Under the pieces are notes generated by a model. It searched no databases, was not told the DNA's origin, and was given only the letters and a program-made list of their open reading frames with translations. From Evtepia gabavorous (lineage in GTDB: Bacteria; Bacillota; Clostridia; Oscillospirales; Oscillospiraceae): a stretch of 35,491 nt of DNA. The translations under genes were made by a program, and so were the position numbers. The stretch spans positions 1-35,491 of the forward strand of contig NZ_QQRQ01000018.1 of the NCBI RefSeq assembly GCF_003425665.1. Reading direction: 5' to 3'. Position 1 is the stretch's first letter, and every line of letters begins with the position of its first letter. This document shows, one piece after another, positions 14,448-21,970 of this stretch.

Positions 14448-15458
14448 ATGAAAAACCTGAAAAAACTGCTCTGCGGAGCCCTGTCCCTGACCATGATTCT
14501 GGCACTGGCCGCCTGTGGCAGTTCCTCTGGCGGAGACCACGACGACACAGGCGCGTCTGGCGGAGACGCCCCCATCATCGGCATCAGCCAGTACGGCCAG
14601 CATGGGTCCCTGGACAACTGCCGGGAAGGCTTCCTCCAGGGGCTGAAGGAGGCCGGACTGGAAGAGGGGAAGGACTACCAGATTGACTACCAGAACGCCA
14701 GCTTTGACGACAACATGGCCATTCAGATTGCCCAGGCTTTCTCCGCGGAGGATGCGGCTCTGATGGTGGGCATTGCCACCCCCTCCGCCACCGCCTGCTA
14801 TGCCGCGGCGGAAGACAAGGACATTCCCGTGGTCTTCACCGCCATCACCGACCCTGTGGGGGCGAAGCTGGACAGCGGCAATATCACCGGCACCTCTGAC
14901 GTGCTCCCGGTGGAGGGACAGCTGGAGCTCATCCGGGCACTCCAGCCGGAGGCCAAGACCATCGGCATTGTCTATACCACCAGCGAGGCCAACTCGGTGT
15001 ATTCCGTCAAGGTCTATGAGGAGAAGGCGGCGGAGTATGGATTTACCATTGCGTCTGTGGGGGTCACGGCCCAGTCTGAGGTCACCCAGGCGGTGGATAC
15101 CCTGATTGCAAAAGGGGTGGACTGCTTCTCCAACCTCACCGACAACAATGTGGTGGGGGTGCTGGGCTCCATTCTGGAAAAGACCAATGAGGCGGGCATT
15201 CCTGTGTACGGCTCTGAAATTGAGCAGATGAAGCTGGGGTGTGTGGCCGGTGCCGGCCTGGACTATGTCCAGCTGGGCATCCAGACGGGAAAGATGGCGG
15301 CAAAAATTCTCACCGGAGAGGCCACCTGCCAGGACCTGCCCTATGAGGTGATTGAGAACTACTCCCTGTATGTCAACAGCAACGCCCTGGCCCAGATGGG
15401 CATCACCCTGCCGGATGACCTGGCCCAGGAGGCGGAAGAGGTGGGCGCGACCGCCTGA
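14448..15458 (+). CDS. trpX: ABC transporter substrate-binding lipoprotein, predicted tryptophan
   Basis: A 336-residue lipoprotein of the ABC_sub_bind family (PF04392). Residues 1-23 form a lipoprotein signal (ILALAACG, lipidated Cys at about residue 23), followed by a flexible Ser/Gly/Asp linker and the two-lobed binding domain beginning PIIGISQYGQHGSLDN. The start at 14448 follows AAAAGGAGAAGATCAAC; the open frame upstream belongs to the T-box leader. The Trp T-box and the permease/ATPase pair that follow identify the predicted tryptophan importer TrpXYZ. Ligand specificity is inferred from regulation only, and a related aromatic amino acid is possible. Confidence 0.92.
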   Translation: MKNLKKLLCGALSLTMILALAACGSSSGGDHDDTGASGGDAPIIGISQYGQHGSLDNCREGFLQGLKEAGLEEGKDYQIDYQNASFDDNMAIQIAQAFSAEDAALMVGIATPSATACYAAAEDKDIPVVFTAITDPVGAKLDSGNITGTSDVLPVEGQLELIRALQPEAKTIGIVYTTSEANSVYSVKVYEEKAAEYGFTIASVGVTAQSEVTQAVDTLIAKGVDCFSNLTDNNVVGVLGSILEKTNEAGIPVYGSEIEQMKLGCVAGAGLDYVQLGIQTGKMAAKILTGEATCQDLPYEVIENYSLYVNSNALAQMGITLPDDLAQEAEEVGATA

Positions 15459-15491
15459 GTTTGAGGACCCCAACCAAAGGAGGAGGACCGT

Positions 15492-16430
15492 ATGTCGGAC
15501 TTGATTGTCTCCACGCTGACCCAGGGCCTGATCTATGCCCTGCTGTCTTACGGCGTGTATATTACCTATTCTGTGCTGGACTTTCCAGACCTGACGGTGG
15601 ACAGCAGCTTCCCTCTGGGGGCGGCGGTGACGGCCATCCTCCTGCTGGGCGGGGTGGACCCCTGGCTCACCCTGCTGTGCGCGGCGGGAGCCGGCGCCCT
15701 GGCCGGGCTGTGCACGGGCCTGATCCACGTGCGTCTGGGGGTTCGGGACCTGCTGGCCGGCATCATCACCATGACCGCGCTGTCCTCGGTGAACCTGCTC
15801 ATTGCCGGTTCCAATGTGACTGTGGAGCGGGCGGTGGATACCATTTTTACCTCCGCGCCGGTGATGGCGCTGCTGGGAGACCTGACCTTGTCGGCCCGGA
15901 AGCTCATTGTGGCCCTGGTGCTGGCGGTGGTGGTGAAGCTCTTGCTGGACCTCTACTTCCGCACCAAGTCCGGGCTGCTGCTCCGAGCGGTGGGGGACAA
16001 TGGGACCCTGGTGACCACCCTGGCCCAGAATAAGGGCAACATGAAAGTGCTGGGCGTGGTCATTGCCAACGCCCTGGTGGCCCTCTGCGGCGGGGTTCTG
16101 TGCCAGGAGCAGCGCAGCTATTCCGCGGTCATGGGCATTGGGCAGGTGGTTTTTGGCTTGGCTACCGTCATCATTGGAATTTCTCTCATCCGCTTTTTCA
16201 CCCGGTCCAAGGTCTCCCAGAGCCTGCGGAAGGTCAGGGGCCTGCGGTTCCTGGCCACCCCCCAGGGGACCACAGCGGTGCTGCTGGGGAGCATTCTATA
16301 TAAGTTCTGCATTCAAATTGCCATCAACGCGGGCCTGCCGGCCAACATGCTGAAGTTTATCACCGCCGCCCTCTTCCTGTTGGTGCTGGTGATCGCGGGG
16401 CGCAAAGGGGAGGAGATCATCCATGCTTGA
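15492..16430 (+). CDS. trpY: ABC transporter permease, predicted tryptophan
   Basis: A 312-residue membrane protein with about eight to nine helices, similar to the branched-chain-amino-acid-type permeases that pair with ABC_sub_bind proteins. Recognisable parts are TQGLIYALLSYGVYITYSVLDFPDLTVDSSF at the N-terminus, GVRDLLAGIITMTAL, and the coupling segment LLLRAVGDNGTLVTTLAQNKG that faces the ATPase. AAAGGAGGAGGACCGT precedes the ATG, 33 bases after trpX. Its last eight bases overlap trpZ. Confidence 0.92.
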   Translation: MSDLIVSTLTQGLIYALLSYGVYITYSVLDFPDLTVDSSFPLGAAVTAILLLGGVDPWLTLLCAAGAGALAGLCTGLIHVRLGVRDLLAGIITMTALSSVNLLIAGSNVTVERAVDTIFTSAPVMALLGDLTLSARKLIVALVLAVVVKLLLDLYFRTKSGLLLRAVGDNGTLVTTLAQNKGNMKVLGVVIANALVALCGGVLCQEQRSYSAVMGIGQVVFGLATVIIGISLIRFFTRSKVSQSLRKVRGLRFLATPQGTTAVLLGSILYKFCIQIAINAGLPANMLKFITAALFLLVLVIAGRKGEEIIHA

Positions 16431-17187
16431 GCTGCGGGATATGACCAAAATCTACAATGCGGGAACGGTGACGGAGCTGACCCTGTTTGACCGGTTCAAT
16501 CTCACGGTGGAGGACGGCCAGTTTGTCTCTATCGTGGGCAGCAATGGTTCTGGAAAGACCTCTCTGCTGAATATCCTCTGCGGGTCCATCCCACTGGACG
16601 GGGGAGACGTGCTGGTGAATGGAAAAAGCATCCGAAAGCAGAAGGATTTCCAGCGGTACGCCACCATTGGCCGGGTGTATCAGAACCCCTCCCTGGGCAC
16701 CTGTCCCAATTTGACCATGCTGGAGAACCTCTCTCTGGCGGACAACAAGGGGAAACGATTTGGCCTGGGGTTTGGGGTGAACAAGAAGCGGATTGATGCG
16801 TATCGGGCAGAACTGGCGGCCCTGGGGCTGGGCCTGGAGGATAAACTGGACGTGAAAATGGGGGCCCTCTCCGGCGGCCAGCGCCAGGCAGTGGCCCTGC
16901 TGATGGCCACCATGACCCCCCTGAACTTTCTAATCCTGGATGAACACACCGCGGCGCTGGACCCCAAGACTGCGGAGACCATTATGGAGCTCACCGGCAA
17001 AGTGGTCCGGGAGAAGGGTCTGACGGCCATGATGGTCACCCACAACCTTCGCTACGCGGTGGAGTACGGAGACCGCCTGCTGATGCTGGACCATGGGACC
17101 ATTGTGCTGGATCGGGCGGGAAAGGAAAAGGAGGCTACCTCCACCGAGGAGCTGCTCCAGGTGTTTAACCGGTACAGCATCCTTTGA
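16423..17187 (+). CDS. trpZ: ABC transporter ATPase, predicted tryptophan
   Basis: A 254-residue ATP-binding subunit. It has Walker A GSNGSGKTS (about residues 39-47), Q-loop VYQNPSLGT, signature LSGGQRQAV, Walker B FLILDEHTAALD and the switch histidine in MMVTHNLRYAV. All catalytic residues are present except that the base after the Walker B aspartate-glutamate is His (DEHTAALD), which is common in this subfamily. The start overlaps trpY by eight bases. A strong terminator follows, ending the three-gene operon. Confidence 0.93.
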   Translation: MLELRDMTKIYNAGTVTELTLFDRFNLTVEDGQFVSIVGSNGSGKTSLLNILCGSIPLDGGDVLVNGKSIRKQKDFQRYATIGRVYQNPSLGTCPNLTMLENLSLADNKGKRFGLGFGVNKKRIDAYRAELAALGLGLEDKLDVKMGALSGGQRQAVALLMATMTPLNFLILDEHTAALDPKTAETIMELTGKVVREKGLTAMMVTHNLRYAVEYGDRLLMLDHGTIVLDRAGKEKEATSTEELLQVFNRYSIL

Positions 17188-17215
17188 CACAGAGGCCTCC
17201 ATATAGAACCGACGA

Positions 17216-17254
17216 AAAAAGTACAGCCCTCCTTTCTGGAGGGCTGTACTTTTT
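17216..17254 (+). terminator. Terminator of trpXYZ
   Basis: AAAAA then GTACAGCCCTCC (17221-17232) pairs with GGAGGGCTGTAC (17238-17249), followed by TTTTT. Confidence 0.93.
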
Positions 17255-17257
17255 GAT

Positions 17258-17287
17258 AAAAACACGGCCCGGGTCACCCGGGCCGTG
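17258..17287 (-). terminator. Terminator of the infC-rpmI-rplT operon
   Basis: CACGGCCCGGG (17263-17273) pairs with CCCGGGCCGTG (17277-17287). Read on minus the stem is followed by TTTTTAT. Confidence 0.9.
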
Positions 17288-17301
17288 AATGAATGGAGTA
17301 T

Positions 17302-17658
17302 TTATGCCAGCTTTGCCTTGGACAGCTCGGTGAGCGCGGTGAAGGCGGCCTTGTCGTTGACGGCCATCTCTGCCAGCATCTTCCGGTTGATCTCCACGCC
17401 GGCCAGCTTCAGGCCGTGCATGAAGTTGGAGTAATTCATGCCGTTCATTTTGCAGGCGGCACTGATCCGGGTGATCCACAGCTGGCGGAAGTTGCGCTTC
17501 TTCTGCTTGCGGCCCACATAGGCGTAGGTCAGGGACTTCATGACCTGCTCGTTGGCCATCTTGAAGTGCTTGGACTTGGCGCCCCAGTAGCCCTTTGCCA
17601 TTTTCAGGATCTTATTTCTTCTCTTGCGCGTCATCATCGCGCCTTTCACTCTTGCCAT
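17302..17658 (-). CDS. rplT: 50S ribosomal protein L20
   Basis: 118 residues, the normal length. It begins [21 protein letters not shown] and has the conserved [19 protein letters not shown] and [10 protein letters not shown] segments. L20 binds 23S rRNA early in assembly of the large subunit. In many Firmicutes it also represses its own operon by binding the mRNA leader. GGAGGCTAACATACC precedes the ATG. It is last in the infC-rpmI-rplT operon. Confidence 0.98.
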   Translation of the reverse strand: MARVKGAMMTRKRRNKILKMAKGYWGAKSKHFKMANEQVMKSLTYAYVGRKQKKRNFRQLWITRISAACKMNGMNYSNFMHGLKLAGVEINRKMLAEMAVNDKAAFTALTELSKAKLA

Positions 17659-17692
17659 GGTATGTTAGCCTCCTATGTCTTGTGGTAAAAAA

Positions 17693-17896
17693 TTATTTAT
17701 ACAGGATCATGCGCTTGATGGCGGCCTCATTGGTTCTGTCCGCATAAGCGCCGGCGCGGAGGCCGCGTTTCCGTTTGGTGGTTTTCTTGTTCAGGATATG
17801 GCGTTTATTGGCGTGTGCGCGCTTGACCTTGCCGTTTTTGGTCAGGTTAAAACGCTTCTTGGCGCCGCTGTGGGTTTTAATTTTGATTTTAGGCAT
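17693..17896 (-). CDS. rpmI: 50S ribosomal protein L35
   Basis: 67 residues, very basic, starting [16 protein letters not shown] and containing [15 protein letters not shown], both typical of L35. AAAGGAGTTTTCCGCC precedes the ATG. It sits between infC (24 bases upstream) and rplT (34 bases downstream). Confidence 0.98.
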   Translation of the reverse strand: MPKIKIKTHSGAKKRFNLTKNGKVKRAHANKRHILNKKTTKRKRGLRAGAYADRTNEAAIKRMILYK

Positions 17897-17920
17897 GGCG
17901 GAAAACTCCTTTGTAAGATT

Positions 17921-18454
17921 TTACTTTTTGGTCTCTTTGTTCTGCCGGCAGGACAGGAACATGGTCATGTGACGTCCATCCAGCTTGGGCTCCTTGTCCA
18001 TGGTCGCCACCTCGGCGCAGTCGGCTGCGAATTTTTCCAGCAGACGCTTTCCGATGTCGGTATGGGCCATTTCCCGGCCACGGAAGCGAACAGCAACCTT
18101 GACCCGGTTGCCATCGGCCAGGAAGCGCTGGGCGTTGCGGACCTTGACATTGAAATCATTGACGTCGATTCCCGGGGACATACGCACTTCTTTGATCTCA
18201 ACAATCCGCTGGTTTTTCTTTGCCTCCTTGTCCCGCTTGGTCTGCTCAAAGCGATACTTTCCGTAGTCCATGAGCTTGCAGACGGGGGGGACGGCGTTGG
18301 GAGAAATCTTCACCAGGTCCAGGTCGGCGTCGCCGGCCTTGGCCATGGCCTCGGCCAGGGGCATGATACCGAGCTGTTCACCCTGGGCGGAGATCAGGCG
18401 CACTTCCTTGTCGTGAATTTCCTCGTTGATTTGATGAGCCGTGTGAGCTATGAT
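17921..18454 (-). CDS. infC: Translation initiation factor IF-3, probable AUC start
   Basis: About 177 residues, the usual IF-3 length. The N-domain begins HQINEEIHDKEVRLISAQGEQLG and is joined by the basic linker YRFEQTKRDKEAKKNQ to the C-domain (EVRMSPGIDVNDFNVKVRNAQRFL, VRFRGREMAHTDIGKRLLEKF). No ATG, GTG or TTG lies where the homologous N-terminus begins. A strong GGAGGTG is followed after 5 bases by ATC ATA, so ATC at 18454 (or ATA at 18451) is the best start. Rare AUU/AUC/AUA starts are a known feature of infC and allow IF-3 to repress its own synthesis. An in-frame ATG at 18544 lies upstream of the attenuator hairpin and has no ribosome binding site. Confidence 0.93.
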   Translation of the reverse strand: MIAHTAHQINEEIHDKEVRLISAQGEQLGIMPLAEAMAKAGDADLDLVKISPNAVPPVCKLMDYGKYRFEQTKRDKEAKKNQRIVEIKEVRMSPGIDVNDFNVKVRNAQRFLADGNRVKVAVRFRGREMAHTDIGKRLLEKFAADCAEVATMDKEPKLDGRHMTMFLSCRQNKETKK

Positions 18455-18626
18455 AGACGCACCTCCAATTCTGAAATAGGAACATAAAAAATGGATACCT
18501 TTCGAAAGGTATCCGCACGACAGGCAAACCAACGCCCCCTCCATGGGAGCGATGACGTTACCTTATAAACCTCTGTCGCCCAAGCGCAGAGGTGAGGCAG
18601 GCGGAACCTTCCTACTTTATTGTACA
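18455..18626 (-). promoter_or_regulatory. Leader of infC-rpmI-rplT with attenuator hairpin
   Basis: A leader of about 170 bases between the predicted transcript start and infC. At 18493-18514 a perfect 22-base palindrome (GGATACCTTTC and its complement) is followed on minus by ATTTTTTAT, which makes an intrinsic terminator before the coding region. Such leaders in Firmicutes are controlled by L20 (L20 leader family). Membership is inferred from position and form. Confidence 0.7.
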
Positions 18627-18632
18627 GAGGGT

Positions 18633-18661
18633 AGTATACCATTCTCAACGTGGAATGTCAA
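18633..18661 (-). promoter_or_regulatory. Promoter of infC-rpmI-rplT
   Basis: On minus: perfect -35 TTGACA (18656-18661), a 17-base spacer, and TGGTATACT with -10 TATACT (18633-18638). It is the strongest-looking promoter in the window. Confidence 0.9.
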
Positions 18662-18807
18662 CCGAAACTTGAGAGAACCTGGAGAAAAAGAAATCACCCG
18701 AAACCCAGGCAAAAAAGACGGTGGGATTCGGGCGGATTCGCGGGATTTTTACAGGCATTGTCTTATATCATCGAAAGGATGGGAAGAGGGTTCCCAGGGG
18801 TCTGGCC

Positions 18808-19575
18808 TCAGCCCTGGCGGCGTTGCAGGACCAGGCGGTCGGCGATCATGGCGATAAATTCCGAGTTGGTGGGCTTTCCCTTGGAGTTGCTGACGGTGAA
18901 GCCGAAGTATTTTTGCAGGGTGTCCAGGTCGCCCCGGTCCCAGGCCACCTCGATGGCGTGGCGGATGGCACGCTCCACCCGGGAGGCGGTGGTGCCGAAT
19001 TTCCGGGCGACCTCGGGATACAGGACCTTGGTCACGGCGTTGATCACATCCATGTCCTCCACGGTCATGATGATGGCCTCACGCAGGTATTGGTATCCCT
19101 TGATGTGGGCGGGCACACCGATCTCGTGGATGATGGCGGTGACGTTGGCCTCCAAAGTCTGCCGGGCGGTGGCCGGGCCGGCGGGGTTCTCCCCGCCCTC
19201 GGACCAGTGCTGGGCGGCCAGCAGGCGGACCCGCTCCACCACTGAGGCAATGCGGCAGGGCTTCATCATGTAGTAGTCTCCGCCCCGGGCGGCCACCTGA
19301 TCGGCCATGCAGCCCCGGGCAAAGCCGGACAGGATCAGGGTGCTCACCGGTTTGGACTTGACCGCGTCCAGCACGTCAAAGCCGTCCATCCGCCCCAGAA
19401 CCAGATCCATGACCAGGATATCTGGGGACCGGTCCTGCACCATCTGGATGGCCTCTTGGCCGTCGCTGGTCTGCCCTACCACTTCCAGGCCCTCCTCAGC
19501 CTGGAGCGCGTCGGCGAGGATGGTACGGAATTCCTCGCTGGTGTCAGCAATGAGAATGGTTTTCTTCGTTTCCAT
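18808..19575 (-). CDS. spo0A: Sporulation master regulator Spo0A
   Basis: 255 residues. The receiver domain (residues 1-120) has the phosphorylated aspartate in [14 protein letters not shown] and the conserved lysine in MMKPC. The C-terminal Spo0A DNA-binding domain contains [19 protein letters not shown] and [20 protein letters not shown], which identify the protein beyond doubt. The paired acidic residues near the N-terminus read ADTSEEF where Bacillus has ADD, so one acid is threonine. The start at 19575 is preceded by GGGGGGAG at rather long spacing (about 10 bases). An 8-bp hairpin (19596-19603 with 19614-19621) lies two bases 5' of that site, and its CCCC arm could also mask the site. 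0A boxes upstream suggest autoregulation. Confidence 0.96.
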   Translation of the reverse strand: METKKTILIADTSEEFRTILADALQAEEGLEVVGQTSDGQEAIQMVQDRSPDILVMDLVLGRMDGFDVLDAVKSKPVSTLILSGFARGCMADQVAARGGDYYMMKPCRIASVVERVRLLAAQHWSEGGENPAGPATARQTLEANVTAIIHEIGVPAHIKGYQYLREAIIMTVEDMDVINAVTKVLYPEVARKFGTTASRVERAIRHAIEVAWDRGDLDTLQKYFGFTVSNSKGKPTNSEFIAMIADRLVLQRRQG

Positions 19576-19663
19576 GCGTGTATGTCTCCCCCCGTGGGGA
19601 AGCGGCTGTGCCAGCTTCCCCAGATTTTTCAAATGATGTAAAGCGTTTCAACCGGACATCCAT

Positions 19664-19692
19664 AATTTACCACAATGGGACAGAAAACTCAA
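19664..19692 (-). promoter_or_regulatory. Candidate spo0A promoter
   Basis: On minus: -35 TTGAGT (19687-19692), a 17-base spacer and -10 TAAATT (19664-19669), about 80 bases before the start codon. Confidence 0.5.
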
Positions 19693-19732
19693 GACAAAAA
19701 TAGCAAAAACTGGAAAAACCGTCGCCGCAAGT

Positions 19733-19749
19733 TTCGACAAAAAACGACA
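19733..19749 (-). promoter_or_regulatory. Spo0A boxes upstream of spo0A
   Basis: On minus, TGTCGAA (19733-19739) is a perfect 0A box (TGNCGAA). A second, imperfect copy TGTCGTT (19743-19749) lies 10 bases away, one helical turn. They lie about 40 bases upstream of the candidate -35. Confidence 0.65.
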
Positions 19750-19838
19750 CCAATCCGCAAAAAAGTCCAGCAAGACCTTGGATTCCAAAAAAACCAGAAA
19801 AAAACGAACCGCAGGAGAAAATTTGTCGGGAAAACCGG

Positions 19839-19867
19839 TTTACGAATTGTAGGGAAAATGATATGAT
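19839..19867 (+). promoter_or_regulatory. Promoter of iorA
   Basis: -35 TTTACG (19839-19844), a 17-base spacer, -10 TATGAT (19862-19867). The rest of the 19633-19838 gap is A-rich, with no gene seen. Confidence 0.7.
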
Positions 19868-19939
19868 GAAAAACGATATATTATTGCAATTCCTGCCCGC
19901 ACTGTCCGGGCGGGGACACCCAGGAAAGGGGTTTTCCCA

Positions 19940-21673
19940 ATGAAGAAACTGATGCTGGGCAATGCGGCGGTGGCCCGGGGACTCTATGAGGCCGGCTGCG
20001 GCCTGATTTCCAGTTATCCCGGCACCCCCAGCACGGAGATCACCGAGCAGGCGGCCCAATATGACGAGATTTACTGCGAGTGGGCCCCCAATGAAAAGGT
20101 GGCCATGGAGGTGGCCTTTGGCGCCGCGCTGGCAGGCAAGCGCAGTGCCTGTGTGATGAAGCATGTGGGGGTCAATGTGGCCGCCGACCCGCTGTTTACC
20201 ATTGCCTATACCGGGGTCAACGCCGGCATGGTGATCTGTGTGGCCGATGATCCCGGCATGCATTCCTCCCAGAATGAGCAGGACTCCCGTCACTATGCGG
20301 TTTCGGCCAAGCTCCCCATGCTGGAGCCGGCGGACTCAGAGGAGGCGCGGGCATTTGCCAAACGGGCCTTCCAGCTTTCCGAGGAATATGACACCCCGGT
20401 GTTTCTCAAATTGTGTACCCGCATCGCCCATTCCCAGAGCATTGTGGAACTGGGAGAGCGGGAAGAAGTCCCGGCAAAACCCTATGAGAAGAACATTGCC
20501 AAGTACGTGATGGTCCCTGGCAACGCCCGTCCCCGGCATCCCATTGTGGAGGAGCGGACCCAGCGGCTGACCGCTTACGCGGAGACCACAGACCTGAACC
20601 GGGAGGAGCTGGGAACCGACCGTACCCTGGGCATCATCACTTCCTCCACCTGCTACCAATATGCCCGGGAGGTGTTTGGTCCCCATGCCTCGATCCTGAA
20701 GCTGGGCCTGGTCAACCCGCTGCCCCGGGAGAAAATCCTGGCGTTCGCGGCCAAGGTGGATCAGGTGCTGGTGTTAGAGGAGCTGGACCCGGTGATTGAG
20801 ACCCACTGCCGCAACCTGGGCCTGACGGTGCTGGGAAAGGACCGGCTGCCCATGGTGGGGGAGTTTTCTCAGGGCCTGGTAGCACAAAAGATTCGGGATA
20901 CGGCCCGACCCTGGATGGAGCTGGAGGAAAACATTCCCCCCCGGCCCCCGGTCCTCTGCGCGGGATGTCCCCACCGGGGACTCTTCTACACCCTGGCCAA
21001 ACACAAGGTCACGGTGCTGGGGGACATCGGCTGCTATACCCTGGCGGCCTATGAGCCTCTTTATGCCATTGAAACCTGTGAGTGTATGGGGGCCTCGGTG
21101 AGCTCCATTCACGGCTTTAACAAGGCCCTGGGGCAGGACAGTGAGGGAAAGACCGTGGCTGTGCTGGGGGACTCCACGTTTATGCACTCCGGCATGACGG
21201 GACTGGCCAACATCGCCTATAATCAGAGCAACTCCACCGTCATCATTCTGGATAACTCCACCACCGGCATGACGGGGCACCAGCAGAACCCCACCACCGG
21301 GAAGAATCTCCGGGGGGACCCTGCCGGGAAGATTGACTTGGAGACCCTGTGCCGGGCCATGGGAATCCGCCGGGTGCGGGTGGTAGACCCCTACGACCTG
21401 AAGGCCACGGAGGAAGTGGTGACAGAGGAGCTGGCCGCGCCGGAACCCTCGGTGATCATCACCCGCCGCCCCTGCGTGCTGCTCAGGTCGGTGGAGAAGC
21501 ATCCCCCCTACCAGGTGGAACCGGACAAGTGCAAGGGCTGCAAGATGTGCATGCGAATCGGATGTCCCGCCATCTCCTGGAAGGACAAGAAAGCGGTCAT
21601 CGACCCCACCCAATGTGTGGGCTGCGGGGTGTGTGAGCAGCTGTGTAAATTTGACGCCTTTCTTCACTGCTGA
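19940..21673 (+). CDS. iorA: Indolepyruvate ferredoxin oxidoreductase, alpha subunit
   Basis: 577 residues, slightly below the usual 590-620. IorA with IorB oxidises aromatic 2-oxo acids (indolepyruvate, phenylpyruvate) from amino acid transamination to the aryl-acetyl-CoA, and reduces ferredoxin. The N-terminal pyrimidine-binding domain has SSYPGTPSTEI and the Glu-containing WAPNEKVAMEVAFGAA. The thiamine diphosphate domain has GDIGCYTL, LGDSTFMHSGMTGLANIAYN and NSTTGMTGHQ. The C-terminus has two ferredoxin motifs (CKGCKMCMRIGCP, CVGCGVCEQLCKF). The ribosome binding site AGGAAAGGGG can fold with TTTTCC next to it. No iorB follows; a terminator and an unrelated transporter come next, so the beta subunit must be elsewhere. 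Reduced ferredoxin would feed the Rnf complex. Confidence 0.96.
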   Translation: MKKLMLGNAAVARGLYEAGCGLISSYPGTPSTEITEQAAQYDEIYCEWAPNEKVAMEVAFGAALAGKRSACVMKHVGVNVAADPLFTIAYTGVNAGMVICVADDPGMHSSQNEQDSRHYAVSAKLPMLEPADSEEARAFAKRAFQLSEEYDTPVFLKLCTRIAHSQSIVELGEREEVPAKPYEKNIAKYVMVPGNARPRHPIVEERTQRLTAYAETTDLNREELGTDRTLGIITSSTCYQYAREVFGPHASILKLGLVNPLPREKILAFAAKVDQVLVLEELDPVIETHCRNLGLTVLGKDRLPMVGEFSQGLVAQKIRDTARPWMELEENIPPRPPVLCAGCPHRGLFYTLAKHKVTVLGDIGCYTLAAYEPLYAIETCECMGASVSSIHGFNKALGQDSEGKTVAVLGDSTFMHSGMTGLANIAYNQSNSTVIILDNSTTGMTGHQQNPTTGKNLRGDPAGKIDLETLCRAMGIRRVRVVDPYDLKATEEVVTEELAAPEPSVIITRRPCVLLRSVEKHPPYQVEPDKCKGCKMCMRIGCPAISWKDKKAVIDPTQCVGCGVCEQLCKFDAFLHC

Positions 21674-21733
21674 GTTGGGGGAGAAGGGGCTGCTTGAAAA
21701 GATCATTGTGTGCTCCCAAGAGCAACCCGAACG

Positions 21734-21767
21734 GGAGCAGGACCCAGAGTGAGCCCTGCTCCTTTTT
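21734..21767 (+). terminator. Terminator of iorA
   Basis: GGAGCAGG (21734-21741) pairs with CCTGCTCC (21755-21762), followed by TTTTT. It separates iorA from the transporter genes. The following 200 bases up to 21970 hold a TGGGAATCCCA palindrome near 21783-21793 and a second TTGGGAAT copy, but no clear promoter. Confidence 0.85.
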
Positions 21768-21970
21768 CCTGCCCATTTATTTTTGGGAATCCCAGGAAAA
21801 CCTTGGGAATATAAGGAAAGTATAAACGAAAGCACGGCGGATGTAAAGAACAGAGAAAGAGAAAATCCCCAATCCTCTGCCGGGCAACATATTTTTCCGG
21901 CGGATTTGATACATTGAAACAATCAGGGAGGATCGTTCTGACCGGTCTTTTCCCATGGGAGGAATGGAGC

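Noticed and set aside
18448-18648. 66-codon open frame in the infC leader
   Set aside because: It crosses the promoter and attenuator region, has no ribosome binding site, and lies in the leader of the infC operon.
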